Shown in pieces: positions 10,610 to 22,970 of a stretch of 64,000 nt of DNA (position 1 is the first letter of the stretch; each line of letters begins with the position of its first letter). Source of the DNA: Macrolepiota albuminosa (taxonomy: Eukaryota > Basidiomycota > Agaricomycetes > Agaricales > Agaricaceae). The notes under the pieces were generated by a model. That model was not told the DNA's origin, ran no database searches, and saw only the letters and a list, made by a program, of their open reading frames with translations. Where the stretch lies: positions 62,001 through 126,000 of the forward strand of contig JAMWFC010000107.1 in NCBI GenBank assembly GCA_027475525.1, given 5' to 3'. Made by a program: the position numbers and the translations under genes.

Positions 10610-13600
10610 TTTGCCACCAATACCTTGTCTCGCCCATTCTAGGATACTGTCCCAGGCCATCTGCACAACTTTGAGGATGTTTTTTCCAAGGCCTCGTTTG
10701 ATTCTCTCCCAGAGTGCAAGCAGTGGGATCATGCCATCGAGCTCCTACCAGACTCAAAGCCTGCCAACTGCAAGGTGTACTCACTGGCACCCAAGGAGCA
10801 GGATGAGCTAGATGCCTTCCTCTGGGAGAATCTCAAAACTGGAAGAATTCGACCCTCAAAGTCACCGATGGCCTCCCCAGTGTTTTTCATCAAGAAGAAG
10901 GATGGCACCCTCCGGTTGGTCCAAGATTATCGTGTGCTCAATGCAATGACCATCAAGAACCACTGCCCGCTCCCTCTCATCTCAGAACTCATCAACAACC
11001 TCTGGGGTGCACGCTACTTCACCAAGTTGGACGTCTGCTGGGACTACAACAATGTGCGCATCTAGGAGGGAGACGAGTGGAAGGCTGCATTTTGGACCAA
11101 CCGGGGCCTGTTTGAACCATTGGTAATGTTCTTTGGGCTCACCAACAGCCCTGCCACCTTTCAAACCATGATGAATGACATATTCCAGGACCTCATAGCA
11201 GATGGAGTGGTGTGTGTATACCTGGACAATATTCTCATCTACACCAAGATGCTAGAGGAGCATCGTCAGATCACTCACATAGTCCTAGACTGCCTCTGCC
11301 AGTATTAGCTCTACCTCAAACCAGAGAAATGTGAGTTTGAGAAAACTCAGATCGAGTACCTTGGGCTCATCATTTCTCACGGCATGGTGGAGATGGACCC
11401 GGTGAAGGTGGCTGGGGTTACGCAGTGGCCAGAGCCCCGGAACAAGAAGGAAGTACAGGCCTTCCTGGGGTTCACCAACTTCTACCGGCGGTTCATCCAG
11501 GACTTCTCCCACCACGCACGGCCCCTCTTTGACCTCACCCAGAAGGAGGCAGCCTGGACTTGGGGTGACACAGAGCAACAGGCCTTCAATGCCCTGAAGC
11601 TGGCCATCACCTCCAAGCCGGTGCTCCTCTTCCCAGATGATGATCAGCCCTTTCGAGTCGAGACAGACAGCTCCGACTTTGCCACCGGCGCCGTCCTGTC
11701 TCAGCAATCCCCGGGGGATGGCAAGTGGCATCCGGTGGCCTTCTACTCTAAGAGCCTCAATGCCGTGGAGCGGAACTATGAGATCCACGACAAGGAGATG
11801 CTGGCAATCATCCAGTCATTAGAGGAGTGGCGCCACTTCCTGGAGGGGGCCTGGCACAAGTTCGAAGTCTGGACAGACCACAAGAACTTGGAGTACTTCC
11901 GGACAGCAAAGAAGCTCAACTGCCGCCAGGCCTGGTGGTCCCTCTACCTTGCCAACTTTGACTTCTCACTGCATCACAAGCCAGGGAGGTCAATGGGGAA
12001 GCCCGATGCCCTATCCAGACGTGCCAACCATGGCTCCAGGGCCGGAGACAACAACAACATCACTCTCCTACGACTGGAGCTGTTCGCCATCCGGGCACTG
12101 GAGGGGATATCTGCCCAGGGAGACGAGGTTGATATTCTCTGGGATATCCGTCGAGGGAACCGGGAGGGGATGCAGGAGGACTCCGTGGCCAAGGCTGCCT
12201 TGGCTCTACGGTCTCACTGCCCTATGGGCATGAGGGCAGTGCATGCCAATGAGTGGAGTCTCCAAGACGGCCTCACCTACCACGGCCGCATCTATGTACC
12301 CAACGATTGGGAGCTCCAGAGACGCATTGTTGAGCAACACCACGACTCCCGCATTGCCAGACACCCTGGGCACTGGAAGACATTGGAACTTGTGTCCTGG
12401 AACTACTAGTGGCCCCAGATGTTGAGATACATAGGCTCCTACACCAGCACCTGCGATCTTTGCCTCCGGACCAAGCCCCAGCGCCGTCTCCCTACCGGTC
12501 AGCTGCACTCCTTGCCGACACCTGCAGAATGATGGAGTGTGGCCTCTGTCGACTTCATTGTGGAGCTTCCAAACACACATGGCTACGATGCCATCCTGGT
12601 GGTTGTGGACCTCTATGGCAAACGGGCTCACTTCACTCTGACCCACACAACCTGCTCCACCATGGGTGCCGCTAACCTGTACCAGAAGAATGTCTGGAAA
12701 CTTCACGGTCTTTCCGATGCGTATGTATCCAACTGGGGCCCACAGTTTGTTGCGGAGTTCATCCGGGAGCTCTACCACCTCCTGCATGTGAAGCTCCACA
12801 CCTCCACTGCCTACCACCCACAATCTGACAGCCAGACTGAACATGTTAACCAGGAGCTTGAGCAATACCTGCAGCTATTTTGCAACAAGCATCAGGATGA
12901 CTGAGATGAGCTCCTGCCAGAGGCAGAATTCCAATACAACAACCATGTCCATGTCTCAATGCAGGTATCACCCTTCTTCCTCGACACTGGGTGGCACCCC
13001 CAGATGGGTTTTGAGCCACGCACATGGCGGTCAGAGAACGAATCAGTCAACAAGTTTGTGGATCGCATGCAGAAGGCACAGGAGGAGGTGAAGGCTGTGC
13101 TAACTAAGGCAAAGGATGACATGGCACGATACTACAACCGGGGCCGGACACCAGCTCCCAAGTACAAGCCCAGAGACTGTGTATTCCTGGATGCCTCTGA
13201 CATCTCCACCACGCGACCCTCAAAGAAGCTGTCTCATCGTCAACTGGGGCCATATCCCATTGAGCGTCAGGTGGGGCCCCTAGCCTACCGACTCCGGCTG
13301 CCTGCGGGCATGCGCCAACTCCACCCGGTCTTCAACGTGGTCAAGCTTTCTCCAGCCCCGAAAGACCCCATCCCTGGGCGACAAGCACTGCCGCTGCCAC
13401 CACCAGTCCTAGCAGACAGCGGGGTGGAGTACAAAGTGGAGAAGATCTTGGACAGCTGCTTATTCCATTGCAAGCTACAGTACAAGGTGAAGTGGAAGGG
13501 CTATGGTATCGAAGACATCTCCTGGGAGCCATTGGAAGACGTCCATGCCCCGGCTCTCATCCGGGACTTCCACTGCCTGCACCCTGATGCCCCACGAACC

Positions 13601-13683
13601 ATACGGAGAGTTTACCCCCTTTCTCTAGTGGATCAGGCCATCCGCAAGTTCTTCTACCCAGCACGTCGAGACACCACACCCTA

Positions 13684-13696
13684 GAAGGGGGGGTGA
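13684..13696 (+). promoter_or_regulatory. Polypurine tract of element A
   Basis: AGAAGGGGGGGTGA immediately before the 3' LTR, the usual plus-strand DNA primer. Element B has AGAGGGGGGGTGA at the same place. Confidence 0.75.
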
Positions 13697-13962
13697 TGTC
13701 AGGGGACTCCTCGATCTACTCCACTTGTTGTCTGGTCACAATTTCCTTTTCTGGAATTCCAGAGAACTCTGGAGCATTTCCCATGCCCCGGAGTTCTCCA
13801 GGCCTCCCAGAGCTAGCCATTGGATACTGTACAGTTGCTCCCATGCCTTTCTGCCCCCGTACTGATGTGCCACACTAGCAGAGGAATCCTTAGACTTGTT
13901 CTCTTTGGATTTCCCTCTGCCAGTTGCGTAATTAGCTGCAGCCCCCAGAGGTCGTCCTTACA
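13697..13962 (+). repeat. 3' LTR of element A
   Basis: 266 bp, TG...CA. The copy of AGACTTGTTCT is at 13892-13902, suggesting U3 of about 195 bp. It differs from the 5' LTR at many sites, so the insertion is not recent. Confidence 0.93.
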
Positions 13963-14088
13963 GCATAGTACTACTAGTTTCACAACATTATATATCAATC
14001 ATATATACACCAAAACAGAGTGAAATTAAGATAGTTATTCAGAGATAACAAAGCCCCAGAATTCATTGTACACAAACATAAGTACAAT

Positions 14089-14765
14089 ATCACTTCCTCC
14101 TGATGTATTAAAGGCTTTTGAAATGAATAAATCAGATGGTGGCAAGCAACAGATTCAATGTAATACAAGAATTTGTTACTCAAACCTATCAGTGAAGCAG
14201 CAAGAGAATCTTCAGAAGATGACATTTCCAGATGGCAGATCAAAAGAGCTGCAGCATGTCTTTGAGGAGCAAGGATTTAATGTAACAAACCTCAAAACCA
14301 AGTGCTCTCCAATCTGCTCCACTGAAAACACAGGCTATTGCATGGCTTATCTCCTGAGCCAGCAAAATGATTTTAACTAGGATTCAATGCTCAAAGTTCT
14401 TATTCATAGAGCCCAACACTTGTATATCTTCTCATCAAAATTCCACTGTGAGTTGAATTTCATTGAAATGGTATGCTCATTTTCTTTCTTGCAACTCACA
14501 TCAAAGCTTATTAGTACTGGAGTTGGGCTAAGTATCACTACTGGGAGCATGTAAAGAGTGGGTTTACAGAGGCAAAGAAATTGGCTTGTAAATATCTTGA
14601 CAACTGCCCAGCAGAAGTGATTTGTCACTTTATCAACCATTCTTGGTGATTTATGAATGCTTACTGCAAGGGTCTTACTGGCAAGGCTGCAGCATGGGCT
14701 GTTTACAACCAACAATCCTACCATCAAGTTTCTCAGAGTGCAATAATGTCAATTGAAGCAGTATT
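14089..14765 (+). pseudogene. DDE transposase-like protein relic, 3' part
   Basis: Continuation of the gene interrupted at 6564. It opens with SLPPDVLKAFEMNK and QKMTFPDG, then a Cys-containing block (KTKCSPIC), and after a stop near 14378 the conserved KFHCELNFIEM (about 14440-14470) which should carry the catalytic Glu. The tail near 14650-14750 still resembles the family end (LTGKAA-type) but in shifted frames, so at least two frameshifts or stops are present. A relic without function. Confidence 0.72.
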
Positions 14766-16440
14766 GAACTAGAATTACCAAAAGTAGTAGTCTCTATTCA
14801 ATAAATTATTCTCAAAAATTTGGCCATCTAAAAACATCATGGGAAAAACTTTGAAGAGTTGTTTTTTGATGTATTTTGAGATCCTGAGTTCAGACCTGGA
14901 GTTGGTTTGACTCAGAAAATTGTCCTTATTGAGATGTCAAAGTTGTCATGTTTAACTGTCCACAAGTATAGACAAGCCAAATTGCGCCATGCTTTGGTTC
15001 TATTTTGGGGGCACAATAGAGTAGTAGTCTCTATTACACATTTGCCATTGTACCCCAGCAAACACCAACAAGGGGGAAACATGAGTTTGCACCACAAACA
15101 ACCATTCAAACTTCCAAAGTTGCAAAATCCACTCTCTCTTATTGGCACATCTTCACTTCTCCACTACCAATGATCTGTGTCCCTATCTTCATGACCACAG
15201 ATTCCCCCAAATAATCAACATCAGTCTTTGTCAGCTGGCATGCATCCCATACAAACCCATCAGCACATTTCATTAAGACCAATGATATTCCTGCCTTCAC
15301 ATGTGATTGGCTTCTATGATGGAAACCTTGCCCACTCTCAATTATTCAGATCCCACAGCCATGAACCTTGTCCACCTCTGGTAAATGAAAAGAGCCAGAA
15401 TCCTCTGAATCACTGCATTATGAATATGTGCCAGAGTAAACCTTGGCCAGGACAGAAGAAAAAATAGACAATAAAGCAGAGTACTTATAATGATAGAATT
15501 GGGCCACATCTGATTTAACTCATTCACATCAACCAATCACTCCGTCAAATACTAGCAGGAGCTCACACACCATGGGAGGTCATGAACATCTCACATCCAC
15601 ACATTACTAGTTCTGAATTTACCTCATCTTGAATCCATACTAACTCTAACCTTACCTTTGATTTACTGCAATGTGAACCCACTACTTTACATACTAAACA
15701 CAATCAGTACAAGAAAAGTTCTACTTCACAAAAATACAGACATTAATATCAACAATGCTGCTCCCTATATATAATACTATATATTTGGCCTATTGGCTTG
15801 CCTCTTAGCTCTGTATTGTAGCTTGCTGGCATTAAATAGAAACCATTATCATCATCAGTTCTATTTTTGCCTCAGCCTCTTCTGGTGTTCCAATCATCCA
15901 GGGATGGTTGTTTCTGATCATGTGGGGCAGCTGACTTCTTTTTTCTTCCCCACCTTGGACCACTGTTCCCTACTACTCAGTTCCATTTTTAGCTGATTGT
16001 GTGGGGTAACTCTTTGCTTTTCCTTTGCACTAAGGCTTCTATTGTTGCATCTCTGCTTTTCTGTGGAGTAATCTTGATTCAATACTGCCATTATACTGGG
16101 AAATTCCCACAGTCTATAAGAGAGAGAGGAAAAAGTCCACAGTGCAAATGTACAGTGAAAGCATTACAAAGAAACAGAAGGGGGGCCAAAGTGGTCACCC
16201 TAGAGTCCCAGACCCAGACTCTGACATAAACTCACCAGTGAGCCCTGTCCTAGGATGGTGAAAATGAGACTCAGAGACTTTTAGTTGACAAGTCAAACAA
16301 GAACTAAGAGCACACATTGGACACAGCACATATGCAGGAACAGCAATAGACATACAGATGGATACAGAGATGAAAGAGCTGATGACAATAGCTGAGGCAG
16401 AGGCAATAGTCATCAATCAACCTGAAAACCTCCACAGAGA
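14766..16440. other. No supportable gene
   Basis: AT-rich sequence with only scattered short ORFs on both strands and no domain I recognise. Probably degraded repeats. Confidence 0.4.
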
Positions 16441-16465
16441 GCTGAGATGATTCTCCAATCACCAT

Positions 16466-16894
16466 GTGTGGAAAATGTGCATGATAGAAGTAGCATACAA
16501 TGTGATGAGGAAACTCATCCTGGAGCTAATTGAAGCAGGTAAAAGAAGTGAGGAAAGCAATAATGCTGATACCTTGCATATATTACAGAAAACTGCAGAG
16601 CTGCAGGCTACAGTAAATGACTTGGCCAAAGCAGTAGGCAACCTAGTAAAATGCCAAAACAAAGGCCAAACTAAAACCAAAAGCAATCAGGCCCAACTTA
16701 TGTCAAATGACTCAAACCTATGCAGGCTCATGCAGGCCTGCAAAAGGCACCAGCAGATATCTGCAGAGGCCTATGCAGGTCCATGGGGGCTGGTTGGACC
16801 AAAGAAAAAGATAACTCTTCATGCCTGTCATATGCCTGTAAAAAGCAATCAAATCCCTGGCCCTGGAGAAGCCTCCAGCAACGGAACATACTGA
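16466..16894 (+). pseudogene. Short coiled-coil ORF, possible transposon ORF1/gag fragment
   Basis: 142 codons from ATG 16466. Residues 12-60 are charged and helical, with heptad-like spacing (LILELIEAGK, then LQATVNDLAKAVGNL), followed by a Lys/Gln/Asn-rich hydrophilic tail. That pattern resembles the N-terminus of basidiomycete transposon ORF1 or Gag-like proteins, but I see no zinc knuckle and nothing matching downstream. No host gene feature, such as introns or partners, is visible. I cannot name it, and it may not be expressed. Confidence 0.3.
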
Positions 16895-17039
16895 TGATTT
16901 AACCGCTGCACCACAGGTCCATTACTAATAAATAGATTCAAAGATCAGATAACACAATGAATAGCTGCCCACCTACATCTCCACAGGTCTCCGTATGGAT
17001 ATTTTAAGGTGGAAGGAGGATGGCATACCTCTCAAAGGA

Positions 17040-17780
17040 GTTTTTGTGGCTTAAAAGGGATGTTGGCATCAGCTAGCATCCATTGGAGTTTGTTGGCAGC
17101 TGTTTGGATCTGTCAGGATCCATTGTACATCTATTGGCATCTGCTGGATATCTGCTGATATCTATTGGCATTTATAGAAATCCATTCTGTCAGGATCCAT
17201 TGTACATCTATTGGCATCTGCTGGATATCTGCTGATATCTATTGGCATTTATAGAAATCCATTAGTAACCCTCAGTATCATTTGGCATTATTTGGCATTG
17301 CCTGGCATCAGAGCAGGAGAGAAGAAAAGGAGGTGCATGGGCATCTGCCACATAGAGTGGTGTCTTGGAGAGTGTGGGAGATGGTGGAAGAGGAATGGAG
17401 GTAGGGAGAAAGAGAGGAAAGAGGAAAGAGGATAAGCATGAGTGTCTGCTGACATGCCAGCAGACATAGCAGATATTGGATGTCAGGTTAGGGGGAAGGA
17501 GGGGAGCAGAAGCATGTAGTGTATAAAGATAGAGAGTGAAGAGGATGGCACTGGGGAGAAAAAGGAGGAAGGGTGGAAGGAGATGCATGAGTGTCTGCTG
17601 TCTGCTGGCATACCAGCAGGCAGTAGCAGACATCAGCATGTGAGCTGCCATAGCTAATGTCAGCGGATAGTAGCTGATGTCCAAAGAAATCTTTCTGTGT
17701 AAAAATGACAAACAATTTAGTAGGGATGGTGTTCGGGTTGAAAGAGGGGAAACAAGTCTGGTGGACCTGTGTTCTGTCTA
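17040..17780 (+). repeat. Dispersed repeat R1, copy 1
   Basis: Non-coding. Begins with short motifs built on GGCATC and CTGCTG, followed by a purine-rich stretch and the shared block GTAAAAATGACAAA. The same order recurs at 27291-27830. Sequences around 18110-18400 also recur near 26560-26760 and 27940-28050, so the full unit may be about 1.4 kb. Confidence 0.6.
17110..17263. repeat. 77-bp tandem duplication 7
   Basis: Copies start at 17110 and 17187, inside repeat R1. Confidence 0.93.
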
Positions 17781-17857
17781 TAAAAATGAATGAATCAAAT
17801 TAATTTACTAAAATGGTGTCTTTTGACCAATCTATATATATACTATGAAGTTGCAAC

Positions 17858-17940
17858 CAGTCCCAGTGGTTCAGTGGAATATTTGTCAATTGATATTTAA
17901 TATTGTGTGGAGTGGCAGGTTCAACTCTCCTAGTTCACCT
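17858..17940 (+). repeat. tRNA-like (pol III) repeat copy
   Basis: A-box-like GTGGTTCAGTGG and B-box-like GGTTCAACTC in tRNA spacing; no convincing acceptor stem. Confidence 0.45.
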
Positions 17941-18013
17941 TAATGATGTATAATGGTGTCTTTTTATACTGCTGCATTTTTGCACTACATATACACTGTA
18001 CTAACTTTTGGTA

Positions 18014-18096
18014 AGCACCTGTGGTCCAATAGAATATTGATACATTGATATTTCATATTGTGCACAAGAGATGAGCTCAACTCCCACTAGTGCACA
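18014..18096 (+). repeat. tRNA-like (pol III) repeat copy
   Basis: GCACCTGTGG start, degraded A box, then a B-box remnant (GCTCAACTCCCAC) and the common end CTAGTGCA. Confidence 0.45.
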
Positions 18097-18546
18097 TTAG
18101 AGCAGCAGACTGCTGATGTCTGCTAGCATCATTAATTTGATCTATTCAAAACTCTGGAAATTTCTGCAAAGGAATAGAATGCACAAATCTGCATATGTAT
18201 TCATCCCAGTACATGTGACCAGTTGATGACACACTATGACTAGGCTACCTTTGTGCTGGGCTATTGTGACAAAAATAGCCAGCCCTGGTGTATTATCACT
18301 TGTCACATGCGCTACAATAAACACACATGCAAGTTTCTTCATTCTACCTCTTTTTAGTAATTTCTAGAATTTTGAACAGATCAACTTGATAATGCTAGCA
18401 TTTTACTTGTAGTAAATTGACAGAGGATAGAAGAGGTATACTGGAGTAGTATTCTGTACATGGACAGATTAAAGAATTAGGAAAGAGGAAAACCATGAGA
18501 TGTAGCAGAATATTAGACTGATATTGATTTACACCAGTGCCTGTAC

Positions 18547-18627
18547 AGTAAGCATCTGTGGTGTAGTGGAATATTATCACTTGGTATTTATTGTATCTGG
18601 CAGTAGGCAGATTTGACTCCTACTAGT
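18547..18627 (+). repeat. tRNA-like (pol III) repeat copy
   Basis: TGGTGTAGTGG fits the A-box consensus exactly, and GATTTGACTCC fits a B box with C to T. Ends CTAGTGCA. The downstream sequence to about 18720 equals, in reverse, the units at 25675-26330. Confidence 0.5.
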
Positions 18628-18723
18628 GCATTGACATCAAACTGTCAGTAATTTTTGACCTGCTTAGCTAATTGTTATTTACTACACAGTATGATAAACA
18701 AAGTAAGGTTGTAATTTTATTTA

Positions 18724-18806
18724 CAATGTCCTGTAGTCTAGCAGAATATTGTCAGTTTATATTCCTTCTAGTGCACAATTGGAGAGTTTGAGTCCCCCTT
18801 ATGTAA
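18724..18806 (+). repeat. tRNA-like (pol III) repeat copy
   Basis: TGTAGTCTAGCAG start and GTTTGAGTCC B-box remnant; more decayed than its neighbours. Confidence 0.4.
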
Positions 18807-19229
18807 TTGTTGAATAGTGTGTGGTTTTTTTGTGTCTATGAGGGTGGCATAACAAATTAAACAGATTTATAATAGATTTGTCACCAGCACAATAGGATGG
18901 TTAATTTTAATGAAAAATAACCAATGGAAAAGCTATGAATTATAGTAACTAACAATTAAATTACTTGTCATCCATCTCTTCTGCCATCACAACAAATAGC
19001 AGCAAAAGGTTTTCTTCATCCTCAGTCATCATATGTCCACTGCTCCAGACTTCTATTTGTCTACCATCAACTCCAAAATCTCTATGAGCAAGGTTTGCTG
19101 ATTTTGGAGAGGGAAAAATTGGCTCATGCTTTTAATAATATCTGAGACATGGCAGACCACATTATTCAGTGATGCAGCCCCCAGATATAACAATACAAAG
19201 TTCTATGGCAGACAGTCAGATCCTAATAT

Positions 19230-22200
19230 ATTTACACATTTTGAAGTTATCTTACAAATTCCTTGTCTAGATGCTGGATAATCCATGCCTCTTCCACTTC
19301 AAGACTTGGCACAAGATTGCAAAATATAGAAAATGCTGCAATGAGGCACAACTCAATGTAGTCAACAACCTCTTGCAAATTTTCTAATACAGTAGCTTGG
19401 AACAGGACATTGTGTGATACAGAGGTAGATGTCATTGCATTGTTGCTAGTAGAAGTGGATACTGCTATATATCAGATTATTGTGCCTTGTAAACAAAAGT
19501 GATTTTCAACAATTCTATTGCATGTGACTGTCACAAATCTGTTCCAATCATCTGCTGATAGAAGCAAGCTATAATAATGTTCTGCATCCATCAGTTCAAT
19601 CCGCCTCTGCATCTGTTACATCAATCTGTCTCTGTATCTACTATTTTCACAGCAGATCTCTTGCAGTTTGCCGGGGAATAAAATCAGGAAGCACTCACCT
19701 AAATTTATCAATTGCCATTGAGGTCAATTCTTGTCACATGGCCACCTTTTTGTGGGCATATGACTGGAGACCTCTTTTCTTCACTGATATACTATGCTTT
19801 AACCAAATATCTGCCTGGTTGAAGACTATTTCACTTGTGACAAGCTGACATTCCTCTGTCTATCTGTTGCATTGTGCTCTAGCACGTAGATAATGAACAT
19901 GATTAACTGAAGAGATATGTTCACAAACAGATGTAATGATAATGGAAATGTTAACAAGAGGACTGACATTTAGAAATAGTCACAAATTCATTTTCTGTAT
20001 CAGAATTAGATTGCCATGTCTAAGATATCTTGATTCTTGATGAACTAGGAATGTTGGGATCTCATATAGCTGTGCTTGCATTCAAATCTACTTTTTGCAG
20101 AACTAAATACTTTTTCTGAATGCTGGGGTCCAATCCTAGTTATAGCAGAGCACAGTGGCATTGTGCATAGGCACGAGCCTTTACCAGGATTGAGGCCTGA
20201 ATTTTTTGAAGAGATGTGCAAGCTTGAGTTTTCACATTCTTGCTTGGGGTGATTTGGACAACATGAGAATATAGGAATGATTTCTTTGCAATGAATTCTC
20301 AAAGGGCTTACAGGAGCCTTTCAATTTCAATCAAGTACAGATTGTGCTCTATCATTGTTAATAGTGAGACATTACCCATGATTATAGATGGAAAGGAGAT
20401 TTCAAAATCTTCTGGAACAACTACATCTGTTGGTCCAAGGTTATCTACTGGTGGTACTAGCGGATTTACTGGTTGTCTATCTTCTGCCATTTTATTGTTG
20501 TCAAAGGCTCCAGGAACTTCATCCAGTTCTAGAGAGGCAATCTGCCTTCCACTAGCAATAAATCTGCTCCTGTCCTGAGAAGCAGCAAGGACATTGAGTC
20601 GAATTCTTAATAGTTCTCTTTCTGCCTTGATCTTTTGCTGATCATCATTGCTTGCATGCCGATTAAAATGGCGAACCTGGCCCTGAATTGCAATTCTGAG
20701 CTTCCCATTAGTGAGATAGGTTGGGCCATCAGCAATACACCTTACTGCTGCTCCTCAATGTCAAGGGCAAGTTGAATCTGGAAGGAATAAATATCTGTCA
20801 CTGCAATATCTGTTGAGTGATTTCCACTGTCTGCTGCCATTCGGTCTTCACTTGCATTATTGAAGGTCATTGTACAAGCTTTGAGAATATCCATTGCTTT
20901 ATGGTTTTCCTCCTCTCTGAGCCTTTCTGCCTTAGCTATTCTGGCTTCCCAGCTTATTAGTAAATCTGTTGATATTCCAATGGATCACTCAGTAAAATAT
21001 TGAATGGCTGCATCTCTCATCTTAACAGCAGTCCTGTACTTTCAACATAGGAATGGAACCATGTCAAGCAGCTTCTTCCAGTTTAAGTCACACATGTGAT
21101 TATCAAGGATTTCTGCCTGATATGCCAAGGTAGCTGTATGGGCTATCTGTGAGACTTCATTTAGTGTAGACCAGAGACTTTCAATTATCTCTCCAGCCAA
21201 ATAGCCAGCTCTGAGAATAAAGAACAGGGCAAAGCAAAAAGAACAATCCTTCTTATGTCTATGGACATGAAGAAGTCCTATTGCAAAGTCTACGAAGTGA
21301 TTATCCAGCAAGACTTCTTTGGCCTCAGCAAGCTGTTCAGAAAATTTGACACACCACTAGCATGCTATGTCATATACCAGTAGGAGATGCTGAATTCCAT
21401 TCATGTTAGTCATCTTAACTGCCCATGTGATGGAAAAGTCTGTGTAAACCTGGCCTTTATCATGGGTCAAGTTTGTTACACTATTAAAAGCAAAGCAGCC
21501 ATGCCATGTATATGCTGTTGCAACAATACCAGTAATGTCACATGACTTGTTCATTATCAGGGCCTTTTCAATAGCTATGAATGTGTTTTCACAAGCTGCT
21601 CTCTAGACAGACAGAGGTCCAGCAGATGGCCAATGAACAGGATTGAATTGATGAGCAGATGGTAGACAGATAGAGTTAAAGAATGTCACTTACTATTGGC
21701 TGTTCCTTTGCATGCTTGAGATAGTGGGTGAGCTCATCCCTCCTGGCCATCATACCACCGCCTTCTGAATGCCATACATTGTAAGCAGAATTAGAATGTC
21801 AGACATGATCCATCTTAAAATTGCTGTCCATCATTAAAGAATGATTGAACTTCCACCAGACGAGATCTTCTTCCTAGTTAGATAGAAGATTGACTCCTAG
21901 TTGAGGACAAGTTGGACAGAATATTGCAAGTTCACCACAGTTTGGCGCCATGGGATGCCTTGATTCATCATGTCTGAAGCCTGCCCACTTCAACTTCTTC
22001 AGCCACCACCATGAATAAGAAATTCATCATAGCTCACAGTAAAGATATGTCTGAAGCCTGCCCACTTCAACTTCTTCAGCCACCACCATGAATAAGAAAT
22101 TCATCATAGCTCACAGTAAAGATTATCCAGGAAGTTATTCTTGCAATTTTTTGCCAGTACTAGTAGGTGAATGCTTTGCACTCTAGATTTGTCAGATAGA

Positions 22201-22970
22201 AGTTGTCCAGCATAGCCATTGTAAAATATGTTTGTGTCTAATCAAATGTACTGGAGACCAGCAGCAAGCAGATAGTATCCTCCACCAAGACATCTATCTC
22301 AAAACACTCACATGAAATGACAGTGATGTAGTGTACTCCAGTTGTGTGAACAATCCATTGTATTGGATTCCAAAGCAATCATATTTGTCCATATGGAACC
22401 TGTTTATGGCTGGCCAATCTTCTAGAATATCTTCTATTGGCACATTATTCTCTGGTTCCTGTTGCTCTTCCTCTTCTATGATTTGATCAAGGCTGGCATT
22501 TTGAAGTCTGCTCAGAAAATCTGAAGTTATAGACGGATGTGCTGCCAGATGTCCCAGGTCACTATCTGCTGATGAAAGTTCAACATCCAGTTGATATTTG
22601 AGTTGTAGAAACTCTTGCTCCTGAATGTCCTTTTTCTGCTCATGGTCCTCAAGAGCCCTGATCCTGACCTTCCCTTGATGACAGTTTGCATGCAATGAAT
22701 TGTGTTGGATATAGAAATATCCTTCAGTATCCAACATATTCATTGGTTAGAAATACCTACCATTCCATAATTCAGATCAGTGAAATAGGTTGGAGTTGTG
22801 CGTGTAGTGGAAACATCTGTGACATAATATTCTTGACCTAATGCAATCATGGCATTGCCATCGTGCAAGGTAATAGTCAGAACAAGCAAGGCAATCAGTA
22901 ATGTCATCCATTGATTCATGACCAAGCAATCCATTGAGCAACTGTAGAACATAGTTGATGAAGTCATTAA
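19230..22970 (-). pseudogene. KDZ (Kyakuja-Dileera-Zisupton) transposase relic
   Basis: Minus-strand remains of a large KDZ-superfamily transposase of the kind common in Agaricomycetes. N-terminal acidic part at 22743-22294. Core blocks in order: a CPTCPQLG region near 21900, MDSNFKMDHV near 21810, CDITGIVA...HGCF at 21550-21500, LLVYDIAC near 21370, GYLAGEIIESLWSTLNEV (21220-21160) carrying the conserved Glu, and NWKKLLDMVP near 21060. A charged C-terminal region continues to about 19250. Stops and frame changes occur throughout; several are Trp or Gln codons hit by one transition (for example the TAG after DIAC). It also carries the 77-bp duplication at 21970. No terminal inverted repeat was identified. 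Confidence 0.75.
21970..22123. repeat. 77-bp tandem duplication 8
   Basis: Copies start at 21970 and 22047, in the KDZ relic. Confidence 0.95.

Larger units (their letters stand above)
8851..13684 (+). pseudogene. Pol of element A: protease, RT, RNase H, integrase, chromodomain
   Basis: Protease at about 9120-9420: the active site reads LLDSKATG where element B has LLDSGATG. RT at about 10745-11360 keeps SPVFFIKKKDG and [11 protein letters not shown], but the catalytic box is YLDN (near 11219) instead of YxDD. RNase H at 11600-11960 (TDSSDFATGAVLS, TDHKNLEYF) looks normal. Integrase at 12290-13000 has an HHCC zinc part, VDFIVELP, SNWGPQF (second Asp changed to Asn) and QTEHVNQE. A chromodomain at 13428-13590 (YKVEKILDS, then KVKWKGYG and SWEPLEDV) probably directs integration to chromatin. 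Stops at about 11065, 11306, 12408 and 12902 break the frame; comparison with element B shows most are CAG or TGG codons changed by one transition. A solo LTR (9819-10609) also interrupts it. Confidence 0.9.
7014..13962 (+). mobile_element. Ty3/gypsy chromovirus element A, full structure, defective
   Basis: Bounded by LTRs of TGTCAGGGGACTCC...CCTTACA type and by the 5-bp target duplication GCATA at 7009-7013 and 13963-13967. Order inside: primer site, gag, protease, RT, RNase H, integrase, chromodomain, polypurine tract, 3' LTR. It is GC-rich compared with its surroundings. Catalytic residues are altered in protease, RT and integrase and stops are present, so it cannot move by itself. A family-C solo LTR sits between protease and RT. 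Confidence 0.93.
6565..14088 (+). mobile_element. Solo LTR-like insertion in the transposase gene, itself split by element A
   Basis: About 570 bp when element A is removed (6565-7013 plus 13968-14088). It is flanked by the 5-bp duplication ATCAC (6560-6564 and 14089-14093). Deleting it restores the transposase codons for S-A-H-G-S-L-P-P-D exactly. It starts with TG and carries a TATAAAAA box, as an LTR would, but its far end reads AT rather than CA, so the class is inferred. Orientation is assigned from the TATA box. Confidence 0.7.

Noticed and set aside
18547..18627. A functional tRNA gene
   Set aside because: A and B boxes are present, but acceptor and anticodon stems do not pair, and the sequence recurs as part of a longer repeat.
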